Below the pieces are notes generated by a model. The model was not told the DNA's origin. It did not search any database and saw only the letters and a program-made list of their open reading frames with translations. Source: Xanthobacter autotrophicus (GTDB taxonomy: Bacteria > Pseudomonadota > Alphaproteobacteria > Rhizobiales > Xanthobacteraceae). Taken from it: DNA of 64,000 bases. The translations under genes were made by a program, and so were the position numbers. Location of the stretch: the NCBI RefSeq assembly GCF_043194295.1, contig NZ_JBAFVK010000004.1; one strand, given 5' to 3'. Positions within the stretch are counted from its first letter, which is position 1. Each line of letters starts with the position of its first letter. Below, piece after piece: positions 35,990-44,095 of the stretch.

Positions 35990-37246
35990 ATGACCTCTGC
36001 GACCCAGTCCGACCGGGACATCCTCCTCGCCTTGTTCGATGCGGGACTCGCGGCGGCGCTGCCGGACGGCAAGTTCAAGGATCGCCTGCCCGCCCCGCCG
36101 AAGGGCCGCACCATCGTTATCGGCGCCGGCAAGGCCTCGGCCCGCATGGCCCGCGCCTTCGAGGAGGAATGGGGCCGCCCGTGCGAGGGGCTCATCGTCA
36201 CCCGCTACGGCCATGGCTGCGAGACGCGCCATATCGAGATCGTGGAAGCCTCCCACCCGGTGCCGGACCAGGCCGGGCTCGACGCCGCACGCCGCATCCT
36301 GGAGCTGGCGAAGGGCGCGGGGCCGGACGATCTCGTGGTCTGCCTCATGTCAGGGGGCGCCTCCTCGCTCCTCACCATGCCGGCGGAGGGGCTGACCTTG
36401 GCCGACAAGCAGGCGCTGAACAGCGCGCTCCTGAAATCCGGCGCGCCCATCGGCGTGATGAACCAGGTGCGCAAGTCCCTCTCCGCCATCAAGGGCGGCC
36501 GCCTTGCCGCCGCCATCGCCCCGGCGCGGGCGGTGACCTACCTCATCTCCGACGTGCCGGGCGATGACCCCGGCACCATCGGCTCCGGCCCCACCATTCC
36601 CGAGGCCTCCGACCCCCAGCAGGTGCTGGGCCTGATGCGCCAATGGGGCATCGAGGTGACGGACAAGCTGGAGCAGGTCATCCGCGCCAACACCGTCCCC
36701 GGCGATGCCATCCCCGGACAGGAAGTGCACATGATCGCCACCCCGCTGATGGCGCTGAAGGCGGCGGAAGCGAAGGCGCGCGAACTGGGCATCACCCCCC
36801 TCATCCTCGGCGACGCCATCGAGGGCGAGGCGCGGGAAGCCGCCATCGTCTTCGCCGGCATCGCCAATTGCGCGGCCTCGCACGGGCTGCCGGCGGCGGC
36901 CCCCTGCGTGCTGCTGTCCGGCGGCGAGACCACCGTGACCGTGCGCGGCAAGGGCCGGGGCGGACGCAGCGTGGAATTCCTGCTCGCCCTCGCCGTCGCG
37001 CTGAAGGGACGGGCCGGCATCTCCGCCGTCTCCTGCGATACGGACGGGGTGGACGGCACCGAGGACAATGCCGGCGCCTGGTTCGATGCCGCCATCCTGG
37101 AAGAGGCCGCTGCGCGCGGGCTGAAGCCCGCCGACTTCCTCGCCAACAATGACGGCTATAGCTTCTTCTCCGCCCTCGACCGGCTGGTGATCACCGGGCC
37201 GACCTTGACGAACGTCAATGATTTCAGGGCGATCCTCGTGCGATAA
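35990..37246 (+). CDS. Glycerate 2-kinase (MOFRL family)
   Basis: Phosphorylates D-glycerate to 2-phosphoglycerate, joining the serine or glyoxylate routes to glycolysis. The 418-residue protein shows GRTIVIGAGKASARMA, VCLMSGGASSLL, NQVRKSLSAIKGGRLA, and the C-terminal MOFRL domain with LLSGGETTVTVRGKGRGGRS and DTDGVDGTEDNAGAW. The ATG at 35990 has GGGAGAA upstream; a longer frame to 35918 is not needed. Gene names gckA or ttuD are used for homologues. Confidence 0.93.
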   Translation: MTSATQSDRDILLALFDAGLAAALPDGKFKDRLPAPPKGRTIVIGAGKASARMARAFEEEWGRPCEGLIVTRYGHGCETRHIEIVEASHPVPDQAGLDAARRILELAKGAGPDDLVVCLMSGGASSLLTMPAEGLTLADKQALNSALLKSGAPIGVMNQVRKSLSAIKGGRLAAAIAPARAVTYLISDVPGDDPGTIGSGPTIPEASDPQQVLGLMRQWGIEVTDKLEQVIRANTVPGDAIPGQEVHMIATPLMALKAAEAKARELGITPLILGDAIEGEAREAAIVFAGIANCAASHGLPAAAPCVLLSGGETTVTVRGKGRGGRSVEFLLALAVALKGRAGISAVSCDTDGVDGTEDNAGAWFDAAILEEAAARGLKPADFLANNDGYSFFSALDRLVITGPTLTNVNDFRAILVR

Positions 37247-37344
37247 ACACTGCCCCAGTTTTATTGCGGCAGGGCTGTGGCGAAGGCCTGTCCCTGCGGC
37301 GCAGCCGCGCTGCGCTGCGCGCATGGCCTCTATTTTCATAGCAA

Positions 37345-37364
37345 TATCATATACTTATATGATA
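37345..37364. promoter_or_regulatory. AT-rich operator-like palindrome
   Basis: TATCATATA-CT-TATATGATA has 9-base perfect arms and is almost free of G and C in a GC-rich setting. It lies 98 bases after the glycerate kinase stop and 131 bases before the GNAT ATG. Confidence 0.5.
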
Positions 37365-37401
37365 GATACCGCCTTTCAGGCAGCAGCTTAACCTAATGGT
37401 C

Positions 37402-37442
37402 AAGGTCAACCCCATTGACCTTTGCTGCAGCGCACCTAAATT
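37402..37442 (+). promoter_or_regulatory. Promoter with overlapping dyad upstream of the GNAT gene
   Basis: A dyad AAGGTCAA-cccca-TTGACCTT (37402-37422) contains TTGACC, which can act as -35; TAAATT follows at 37437 after a 16-base spacer. Transcription would start near 37450, 45 bases before the ATG. A protein on the dyad would cover the -35 box. Confidence 0.5.
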
Positions 37443-37494
37443 GCGTTGCGGAGGAACCGGGGGGCTTTCCAAGACGCCAAGTCTGGAGACCACA

Positions 37495-38121
37495 ATGACC
37501 GTTGAGGTCACACCGGGGATCATCCGCAAGCTGTGGACCGGAGAGGCCGGAGTTTTCCGGGACCATCTCCTCAGGCTCGATACCGAGAGCCGCCGGTCCA
37601 GGTTCGGCTCTGCGGTGTCTGCCGAATTCGTCGAGCGCTACGCGTCGCGGGTGTTCCGCACGGGTGCGATCGTGCATGGCTGCTTTGTGGACGGAGAACT
37701 GCGCGCAGCAGCCGAGCTATATCCCATGGGCGATGTTTTGCCCGGAGAGGCGGAAGCCGCCTTCAGCGTGGAGAAGGAATTCCAGAACCACGGCCTCGGC
37801 AGCCAACTGCTGGAGCGCGTGATTTTGAGCGCCCGCAACCGCGGGATCCGCACCTTGTGCATGAACTGCCTCGCTCACAACCGGCGGATGCAGCAGATCG
37901 CGCGCAAGTTCGACGCAGAATTGAGCTTCGACACCGACGAAGTGGTCGCCGAACTCACCGCCCCCTTCCCCACCGCGCTTTCCCTGGCGCAGGAAGCCGC
38001 GGCGGATGCCCAGGGCATGGCCGGCGCCGTGCTGCAGGCCCAGCGCATGGCCACCGGGCGGTTGTTCGACTGGCTGCTGCCGGAACCCGCCCAGGTTGAA
38101 CCCGAGCTGGAACCGAGCTGA
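37495..38121 (+). CDS. GNAT family N-acetyltransferase
   Basis: A 208-residue protein whose central part is a GNAT fold: ELRAAAELYPMGDVLPGEAE, EAAFSVEKEFQNHGLGSQLL (the acetyl-CoA-binding Q/RxxGxG/A reads QNHGLG) and RGIRTLCMNCLAHNRRMQQI. The C-terminal 60 residues are helical and acidic. The ATG at 37495 has GGAG upstream. The substrate is unknown; the fold is of the kind often listed only as 'GNAT'. Confidence 0.85.
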   Translation: MTVEVTPGIIRKLWTGEAGVFRDHLLRLDTESRRSRFGSAVSAEFVERYASRVFRTGAIVHGCFVDGELRAAAELYPMGDVLPGEAEAAFSVEKEFQNHGLGSQLLERVILSARNRGIRTLCMNCLAHNRRMQQIARKFDAELSFDTDEVVAELTAPFPTALSLAQEAAADAQGMAGAVLQAQRMATGRLFDWLLPEPAQVEPELEPS

Positions 38122-38149
38122 TACGAACCCGTCTGCCCCGACTGGACGG

Positions 38150-38182
38150 AAAAGGCGGCGCCCCCACGGGTGCCGCCTTTTT
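38150..38182. terminator. Bidirectional terminator between GNAT and SMR genes
   Basis: AAAAGGCGGC and GCCGCCTTTTT flank a short GC loop. It has T-tracts on both strands and touches the SMR stop. Confidence 0.85.
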
Positions 38183-38511
38183 CAATGGGCGACGCTCTTC
38201 GAGAGCAGGTTGATCACCATCACCCCGGCGATGATCAAGCCGAGGCCAATCAGGGCCGGCAGATCGAGCCTCTGGCCATACCAGAGCCAGGCGATGGCGG
38301 TCACCAGCACGATCCCCACCCCCGACCAGATGGCATAGGCGATGCCCACGGGCATGGTCTTCAGCGTCAGCGACAGGCAGAAGAAGGCCACCGCATAGCC
38401 CACGATCACCAGCACCGAAGGACCGGGCCGGGTGAAGCTCTCCGTAGCCTTGAGGGCGGAGGTGGCGATGACCTCGGCGACGATGGCGATGATGAGATAA
38501 AGATAGCCCAT
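38182..38511 (-). CDS. Small multidrug resistance (SMR) family transporter
   Basis: A 109-residue protein with four membrane helices, the size of EmrE/QacE. Helix 1 holds the essential Glu (Glu13 in IVAEVIATSALK, matching Glu14 of EmrE). Helix 4 has PALIGLGLIIAGVMVINL, and YAIWSGVGIVLVTAIAWLWYGQ is a strong family signature. It probably exchanges protons for cationic drugs or guanidinium-like compounds; EmrE-like rather than SugE-like by the AEVIATSALK motif. Confidence 0.92.
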   Translation of the reverse strand: MGYLYLIIAIVAEVIATSALKATESFTRPGPSVLVIVGYAVAFFCLSLTLKTMPVGIAYAIWSGVGIVLVTAIAWLWYGQRLDLPALIGLGLIIAGVMVINLLSKSVAH

Positions 38512-38712
38512 GGCAACAGGGTCCCGGCACGGCCGGTGCGCCGCTCCTGAAAGAAGAGGCGGTGGCGGGCGCTCCTGTCAATGCGGCGCTGACGCTCGCC
38601 GGCGGACTGGAAAAGGAAGTGCGGGGCCCCGCCGATCGGCTATGGTCGCAGAGCCCCGCGACATTCCAGGTCGCAGCCCGCCAGTTCCCCTGCCCGCCAG
38701 ACGCACCCTGCC

Positions 38713-39189
38713 ATGACCGCCAGCCCACCCCCTGCCTTCACCCCGCCGGATCCCGCCTTCGAGACCAAGGTCCGCGAGAGCTTCGCGCGCCAGCCCTTCA
38801 TGGCGACCCTCGGCGCCGCGCTCGGCGCGGTGGTGCCGGGACGGGTGGAAGTGGTGCTGCCTTTTGATGAGGGCGTGACCCAGCAGCACGGCTTCTTCCA
38901 TGGCGGCGCCATCGGGGCCATCGCCGACACGGCGGGGGGATATGCTGCCTTCACCCTGTTCCCGCCCAACTCCACCGTGCTCACGGTGGAATACAAGATC
39001 AACATCATGGCTCCCGGCAAAGGTGAGCGCCTGATCGCGGTGGGCGAGGTGACGCGCTCCGGCCGCACCCTCACCATCGTGCGGGTGGATGTCTACGTGC
39101 AGGCCGGAGAGGCGCGCACCCATTGTGCTACCGCCACCCAGACCCTCATCTGCCTTCATGGCAAAAGCGATGCGCGTTCCGAGGGCTGA
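38713..39189 (+). CDS. PaaI family thioesterase
   Basis: A 158-residue hot-dog thioesterase. The HGG-type active-site segment is QQHGFFHGGAIGAIADTAGG with the catalytic Asp, followed by TVEYKINIMAPGKGERL. The substrate is an acyl- or aryl-CoA of unknown kind. The stop overlaps the sfsA start (TGATG), so the two are coupled. Confidence 0.88.
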   Translation: MTASPPPAFTPPDPAFETKVRESFARQPFMATLGAALGAVVPGRVEVVLPFDEGVTQQHGFFHGGAIGAIADTAGGYAAFTLFPPNSTVLTVEYKINIMAPGKGERLIAVGEVTRSGRTLTIVRVDVYVQAGEARTHCATATQTLICLHGKSDARSEG

Positions 39190-39902
39190 TGCGCTTTCCC
39201 ACCCCGCTCATTCCGGGCCGCCTCATTCGCCGCTACAAGCGCTTCCTCGCCGACGTGGTGCTGACCGACGGCAGCGAGACCACCGTTCACGTGGCCAATT
39301 CCGGGGCCATGCTGGGGCTGGATGCCCCCGGCAGCCGAGTTTGGCTGTCGCGTGCCACCAACCTCGCCCGCAAGCTGCCGCTGAGCTGGGAGCTGGTGGA
39401 GGCCGATTTCGGCTCCGGCCCCGAGCTGGTGGGGGTCAACACCATGCACCCCAACCTGCTGGTGGCCGAGGCCATCGCCGCCGGGGCGGTGCCGGCGCTT
39501 GCCGGCTACGGACGCCTGCGGCGCGAGGTGAAATACGGGCTTTCAAGCCGCATCGACATTCAGCTGGAGGACGAGGCCAGGCCGCTCTGCCTCGTCGAGG
39601 TGAAGAACGTTCACCTCATGCGGACCCCAGGCTACGCCGAATTCCCCGATTGCGTGACCGCGCGCGGCGCCAAGCACCTCGAAGAGCTGGGCGCTGAGGC
39701 GGACAAGGGCAACCGCCCCGTCATGGTCTATCTGAGCCAGATCGCCTCGGCGCGCACCATCGGCCTCGCCCGCGACCTTGATCCCGGCTATGGCCGCGCC
39801 TTCGACCGGGCACGGGCGCGCGGCGTCGAGGCCATCGGCCTTGTGTGCCGGATCGATCCCGAAGGCATCGAGGTGGCCGGCATCATCCCCATGACCGGCT
39901 GA
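39189..39902 (+). CDS. sfsA: DNA/RNA nuclease SfsA family protein
   Basis: A 237-residue protein beginning MRFPTPLIPGRLIRRYKRFLADV, with HVANSGAMLGL, the nuclease-like VEVKNVHLMRTPGYAEFPDCVTARGAKHLEEL (shown in parts: VEVKNVHL, PDCVTARG), and MVYLSQI. SfsA was described as a sugar-fermentation stimulating protein, and its fold is nuclease-like; the physiological role is unclear. The ATG at 39189 overlaps the preceding stop; the upstream in-frame ATG at 39123 lies inside the thioesterase. Confidence 0.93.
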   Translation: MRFPTPLIPGRLIRRYKRFLADVVLTDGSETTVHVANSGAMLGLDAPGSRVWLSRATNLARKLPLSWELVEADFGSGPELVGVNTMHPNLLVAEAIAAGAVPALAGYGRLRREVKYGLSSRIDIQLEDEARPLCLVEVKNVHLMRTPGYAEFPDCVTARGAKHLEELGAEADKGNRPVMVYLSQIASARTIGLARDLDPGYGRAFDRARARGVEAIGLVCRIDPEGIEVAGIIPMTG

Positions 39903-40003
39903 CAGCCGCCGACCCTCGCGCCAGGGTGCGCCGCGCATGGACAGGTCCGGCGCGGCGCGGCACACATAGGGGAAAGGCGATTCGCACCTTGGGGGGCCTT
40001 AAG

Positions 40004-41053
40004 ATGCCGTTCACCCTTCACCTCTCCCGACGCGGTGTGCTCCGGCTGGGCGCGGCCTTTGCCGGCGCCCTCGTCGCCGATGCGCTGATGCCGGCCCGGG
40101 CCGAGAATGACCCGGACGTCACCGCCATCGAGGGGCTCAAGCCGGGCCAGTGGGTGTGGTATCCCGAGCGGGCGCCGGAGGGGTTCGTCGCCATCGTGGT
40201 CAATCTCACCGACCAGCGCTGCTTCGTCTATCGCAATGGCGTGCGCATCGGCGTCGCCACCGTCTCCACCGGCAAGGAGGGGCACGAGACGCCCACCGGG
40301 GTCTTCACCATCCTGGGCAAGGACGTGGATCACCATTCCTCCATCTACAACGACGCCTCCATGCCCTACACCGAGCGCCTGACCTGGTCGGGGGTGGCGC
40401 TGCATGCGGGCGGGCTGCCGGGCTATCCGTCCTCCCACGGCTGCGTTCACCTGCCGCTGGCCTTTTCCAAGCTGGTGTTCGGCGTGACCCATGTGGGCAC
40501 GCCGGTGATCATCGCCGATGCCCATTCGGCGCCACAGGATGTGCTCCATCCCGGCCTGCTCATGAGCGAAGGGCTGGAGCAGCAGCTTGCGGTCTCCGCC
40601 ACCGGCCAGGGAGCGCCGCCCGAGGACCAGGCGCAGGTTGCGGCTGCAGCGGGGTCCTCGGTGCCCATTGCGCCCGCCCCGCCGGAACCGGTCTCCATGG
40701 TGGTGAGCCGGGCGGACAGCACCATCACCGTGCTGCGCGGTGCCCAGACCACTGTTGAGGGCGCCGTCACCATCCGCGATCCGGCAACGCCGCTGGGCAA
40801 CGTGGTCTATGTGCTGATGGCCACCGACGGCGCGGCTCCGCGCTGGAGCGCCATTTCCTATGAGGGCGGCAAGCAGCCGCCGGGCGAGGCGCAGCAGGCG
40901 CTGGCGCGCATCACCGTGGACCCCGCAATCAACAAGCAGGTGGCCGCGATGGTGACGCCGGGGGCGACCCTCTTTGTCACCGACCTGCCGGCCCATCCGG
41001 GCACCCGCAACGGCGGCGGCTTCGTGGTGATAACCCATAAGGCGGAAAGCTGA
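40004..41053 (+). CDS. L,D-transpeptidase (YkuD) with Tat-type signal
   Basis: Exported peptidoglycan cross-linking enzyme of 349 aa. The N-terminus LSRRGVLRLGAAFAGALVADALMPARA has a twin-arginine motif (SRRGVL) and an ARA cleavage site, suggesting Tat export. The YkuD domain (about 60-170) carries the catalytic set HAGGLPGYPSSHGCVHLP: His134, His145, Cys147. The C-terminal 150 residues are Ala/Pro-rich with a second unassigned domain. The stop overlaps the mepA start (TGATG), linking a cross-linking enzyme to a cross-link hydrolase. Confidence 0.9.
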   Translation: MPFTLHLSRRGVLRLGAAFAGALVADALMPARAENDPDVTAIEGLKPGQWVWYPERAPEGFVAIVVNLTDQRCFVYRNGVRIGVATVSTGKEGHETPTGVFTILGKDVDHHSSIYNDASMPYTERLTWSGVALHAGGLPGYPSSHGCVHLPLAFSKLVFGVTHVGTPVIIADAHSAPQDVLHPGLLMSEGLEQQLAVSATGQGAPPEDQAQVAAAAGSSVPIAPAPPEPVSMVVSRADSTITVLRGAQTTVEGAVTIRDPATPLGNVVYVLMATDGAAPRWSAISYEGGKQPPGEAQQALARITVDPAINKQVAAMVTPGATLFVTDLPAHPGTRNGGGFVVITHKAES

Positions 41054-41976
41054 TGATCCGCGCCGTCGCCACCCTTCTCGGCCTACTGGTCGCGGGCGCG
41101 CCGGTGCTGGCACAACAGGTGGCGCCTCCGGCGGCGGTTCCCGGCAAACCGGCGGCGCGGCCCGCCGCAGCAGGCCCGCTTCCCGCCAAGGAGTTGTTCG
41201 GACGGGTGGCGGGTCCCGCCCCCCTCGCCGCAAGGTCCATCGGCTTTTATTCCAAGGGTTGCCTCGCGGGCGCGCAGGCGCTGGCGGTGAACGGCCCGAA
41301 CTGGCAGGTCATGCGCCTGTCGCGCAACCGCAATTTCGGCCACCCCGACCTCGTCGCCTTCCTGGAGCGGTTCTCTGCGCAGGTGCCGAAGGTGTCGTCC
41401 TGGCAGGGCATCCTGGTGGGCGACATGTCCCAGCCGCGCGGCGGCCCCATGCTCACCGGCCATGCCTCCCACCAGATCGGCCTCGACGCCGACATCTGGC
41501 TGACCCCGAGCCCCGGCCGGGAACTCACCCGTGAGGAGCGCGAAAAGCTCTCCGCCTCCATGATGGTGCGCGCCGACCGGCGCGACATCGATCCCGCCAA
41601 CTGGCGGCCCGACCACTGGAAGGTCGTCCGCGCCGCGGCGCTGGACCCGCGAGTGGAACGCATCTTCGTGAACGCGGCCATCAAGAAGGCCCTGTGCCGG
41701 GAGGCGAGCGGCGACCGCTCCTTCCTCGCCAAGGTGCGTCCATATTGGGGCCACGACTACCACATGCACGTCCGCCTCACCTGCCCGCCCGGCAACGCGG
41801 AATGCCGCCCACAGGAGGCCCCGCCTACCGGCGAGGGCTGCGGATCGGAGCTGGACTGGTGGTTCACCGACGAGGTGCTGCATCCCAAGCCCGAGCCGGA
41901 ACCGGCGAAGCCCAAGCCGCCTTTAACCCTTGCCGACCTGCCGGATGCGTGCGCCGCGGTGCTGGGGGCCAAGTGA
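41053..41976 (+). CDS. mepA: Penicillin-insensitive murein endopeptidase
   Basis: Periplasmic zinc D,D-/L,D-endopeptidase that cleaves peptidoglycan cross-links. A signal peptide (MIRAVATLLGLLVAGAPVLAQ) is followed by a Pro/Ala linker. MepA motifs are SIGFYSKGCLAGAQAL, LTGHASHQIGLDADIW (metal His and Asp) and GHDYHMHVRLTCP (metal His). Cysteines for disulfides are present. The 307 aa include a Pro/Lys-rich tail. It is coupled to the preceding L,D-transpeptidase. Confidence 0.95.
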   Translation: MIRAVATLLGLLVAGAPVLAQQVAPPAAVPGKPAARPAAAGPLPAKELFGRVAGPAPLAARSIGFYSKGCLAGAQALAVNGPNWQVMRLSRNRNFGHPDLVAFLERFSAQVPKVSSWQGILVGDMSQPRGGPMLTGHASHQIGLDADIWLTPSPGRELTREEREKLSASMMVRADRRDIDPANWRPDHWKVVRAAALDPRVERIFVNAAIKKALCREASGDRSFLAKVRPYWGHDYHMHVRLTCPPGNAECRPQEAPPTGEGCGSELDWWFTDEVLHPKPEPEPAKPKPPLTLADLPDACAAVLGAK

Positions 41977-42028
41977 AGCGACGCGTGAACCCGCCCAGCG
42001 TGGGGAAGCAACGATAACGGAGGACGCC

Positions 42029-42934
42029 ATGACCGATCTCACCGACCTCTTCCCCGGCTTCGACTCCCACTATGTGGACACTAAGGCCGGCCGCATTTTC
42101 CTGCGGCAGGGCGGCAGCGGATCGCCGCTGCTTTTGCTCCACGGTTTCCCGCAGAGCCATGTGATGTGGCACAAGGTGGCGCCAAAGCTCGCCGAGCAGC
42201 ACACCCTGATCATCCCCGACCTGCCGGGCTACGGCTGGAGCGCGGCGCCGGAAGAAGGCACGGACCACGCGCCCTATTCCAAGCGCGCCATGGCCTCCGC
42301 CATGGTGGAGGTGATGGAGCACCTGGGCTTCGCCCATTTCGCGCTCATGGGCCACGATCGGGGGGCGCGGGCCGGCTACCGGCTCGGCCTCGACCATCCC
42401 GGCCGGCTGGATCGGCTGGTGGTGCTCGACATCGTCCCGACCTACGTCATGTGGCACAAGATGGACCGGGCGCGCGCGCTGCAGGTCTATCACTGGTCCA
42501 TGCTGGCCCAGCCCAAGCCCTTGCCGGAGAAGCTCATCGGCTCGCATCCCGCCTGGTTCCTCGACTGGACCATGGCGAGCTGGACCGGATCCAAGGATCT
42601 CTCCCCCTTCGATCCCCGCGCCATGGCCCAGTACCGCGCCGCCATCTCGTCGCCCGACCGGCTCCATGCCATGTGCGAGGACTACCGGGCCGGCGCCACC
42701 ATCGACCTCGCCCATGACGAGGCGGATCTGGCCGCCGGGCGCACCCTCTCCTGCCCCACCTTCGCCCTGTGGGGCGCGGCGGGCATTCCCACCCGGGGCG
42801 TCAGCCCGCTGGACGCCTGGAAGGTCTTCGCGCCCAAGCTGGAGGGCGCGGCGGTGGACTGCGGCCACTTCGTCGCCGAGGAGGCACCGGGGGCGATGCT
42901 CGCCGCCGTGCTACCGTTCCTGACGGGGGACTGA
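42029..42934 (+). CDS. Fluoroacetate dehalogenase-type alpha/beta hydrolase
   Basis: A 301-residue alpha/beta hydrolase. Every residue reported as catalytic in the Rhodopseudomonas fluoroacetate dehalogenase is present at, to my recollection, the same number: Asp110, Arg111 and Arg114 in GHDRGARAGYR, Asp134, His155 and Trp156 in YHWSMLAQP, Tyr219 in MCEDYRAGA, and His280 in DCGHFVAEEAP. It should displace fluoride (or chloride) from haloacetates by an ester intermediate. GGAGG precedes the ATG at 42029. No haloacid transporter or regulator is adjacent. Confidence 0.87.
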   Translation: MTDLTDLFPGFDSHYVDTKAGRIFLRQGGSGSPLLLLHGFPQSHVMWHKVAPKLAEQHTLIIPDLPGYGWSAAPEEGTDHAPYSKRAMASAMVEVMEHLGFAHFALMGHDRGARAGYRLGLDHPGRLDRLVVLDIVPTYVMWHKMDRARALQVYHWSMLAQPKPLPEKLIGSHPAWFLDWTMASWTGSKDLSPFDPRAMAQYRAAISSPDRLHAMCEDYRAGATIDLAHDEADLAAGRTLSCPTFALWGAAGIPTRGVSPLDAWKVFAPKLEGAAVDCGHFVAEEAPGAMLAAVLPFLTGD

Positions 42935-43151
42935 TACCGGCGGCTAGCGTGCCGCCTGAGTTCCCCACTGCAGTGGCTGGAAATCCCGGTAGCGAAAGCA
43001 GGAATTCGCGCGCCCAACGGACCCGCGAATTCTTCCATCCCTCAAACAGTGGATGTGCCGGGAAGACGGTTTTCTATGCTTAACGCAATGACAACGCGTC
43101 ATCGCATGCGTCAGGACAGCTCCTGAACGCACGACAGCATGGAGAAAGCCG

Positions 43152-43568
43152 ATGATACCGTCTTTGCTGCCGCTGGCGACGTGCGCCGCGGCCCTCGCCA
43201 CCCTCGCCACCTTCACGACCACCGAGGCCCAGGCGGCCACGCGCTACGGCGTCACTTGCATCCACAACCGGACGCAGCACACCATCAATTTCGACATCAA
43301 GATCGGAAAAGACGGGAGTTGGGGCACCTACCGCCTCCAGCCCGGCTGGAACCGGAGCTTTTCGCACAAATACGACAAGCAGAATGAAAACCAGTCGCCC
43401 CCGATCTACATCCGGTTCGACTCCGACCTGCGCGGGAAGACCTTCTGGACGCAATACAAGCTCGAGCGACGGGCCGCCACCGGTGAAGCCTGCGCGGAAG
43501 GCAAGCCCTACAATTTCAGATATGAGCAGAACAACCGGGACTTCATCGACCTGAAGGCGTCCAGCTGA
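43152..43568 (+). CDS. Small secreted hypothetical protein
   Basis: A 138-residue protein with a signal peptide (SLLPLATCAAALATLATFTTTEAQA) cleaved near AQA-ATRY. The mature part (about 110 aa) is basic and rich in aromatic residues, with GVTCIHNRTQHTINFDIKIG and WGTYRLQPGWNRSFSHKY. Two mature-part cysteines (in GVTCIH and GEACAEG) could form a disulfide. ATGGAGAAAG lies upstream of the ATG. I do not recognise a family. A periplasmic beta-sandwich is plausible from the strand-like pattern. Confidence 0.75.
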   Translation: MIPSLLPLATCAAALATLATFTTTEAQAATRYGVTCIHNRTQHTINFDIKIGKDGSWGTYRLQPGWNRSFSHKYDKQNENQSPPIYIRFDSDLRGKTFWTQYKLERRAATGEACAEGKPYNFRYEQNNRDFIDLKASS

Positions 43569-43594
43569 AGGCCCCTGCTGTTCCGAAATGCCGG

Positions 43595-44038
43595 CTACCG
43601 CCGATCCTGGAAGAAGGTGCGCAGCACCTCGGCGGCCTGGCGCTCGGCGATGCCGCCGTAGACTTCGGGCACGTGGTGGCAGGTGGGCTGGGAGAAAAAG
43701 TGCGGTCCGTGCTCCACCCCGCCGCCCTTGGGATCGGACGCGCCATAATAAAGTCGGCGGATACGCGCGAACGACAGGGCCGCCGCGCACATGGCGCAGG
43801 GCTCCAGCGTCACATAGAGATCGCAGTTGAGCAGGCGCTCGGATTTCAGCCGCGCGCCGGCCGCGCGCAGCACCAGAATTTCCGCGTGGGCGGTGGGATC
43901 ATTGAGTTCCCGGGTGCGGTTGCCGTCGCGAGCAATCACCTCGGCGCCACGCACCAGGACGGCACCCACCGGCACCTCGCCGCGCTCTGCGGCGGCCCTC
44001 GCCTCGTTCAGCGCCATCTGCATATAGGTTCCGGACAT
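43595..44038 (-). CDS. tadA: tRNA adenosine(34) deaminase
   Basis: Converts A34 to inosine in the tRNA-Arg(ACG) anticodon. The 147-residue protein has the zinc/proton set His51 and Glu53 in TAHAEIL, and Cys81/Cys84 in LEPCAMCAAAL, with the family SEGVEHGPHFF-like stretch reading GGGVEHGPHFFSQP. It is divergent from the pseudouridine synthase gene, which also acts on RNA. Confidence 0.95.
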   Translation of the reverse strand: MSGTYMQMALNEARAAAERGEVPVGAVLVRGAEVIARDGNRTRELNDPTAHAEILVLRAAGARLKSERLLNCDLYVTLEPCAMCAAALSFARIRRLYYGASDPKGGGVEHGPHFFSQPTCHHVPEVYGGIAERQAAEVLRTFFQDRR

Positions 44039-44095
44039 GGTGCCTCTGTCATCGCCGCGCTCGCCGCGCCGCCTCGCCTGTGCTAACTGCCCCTC

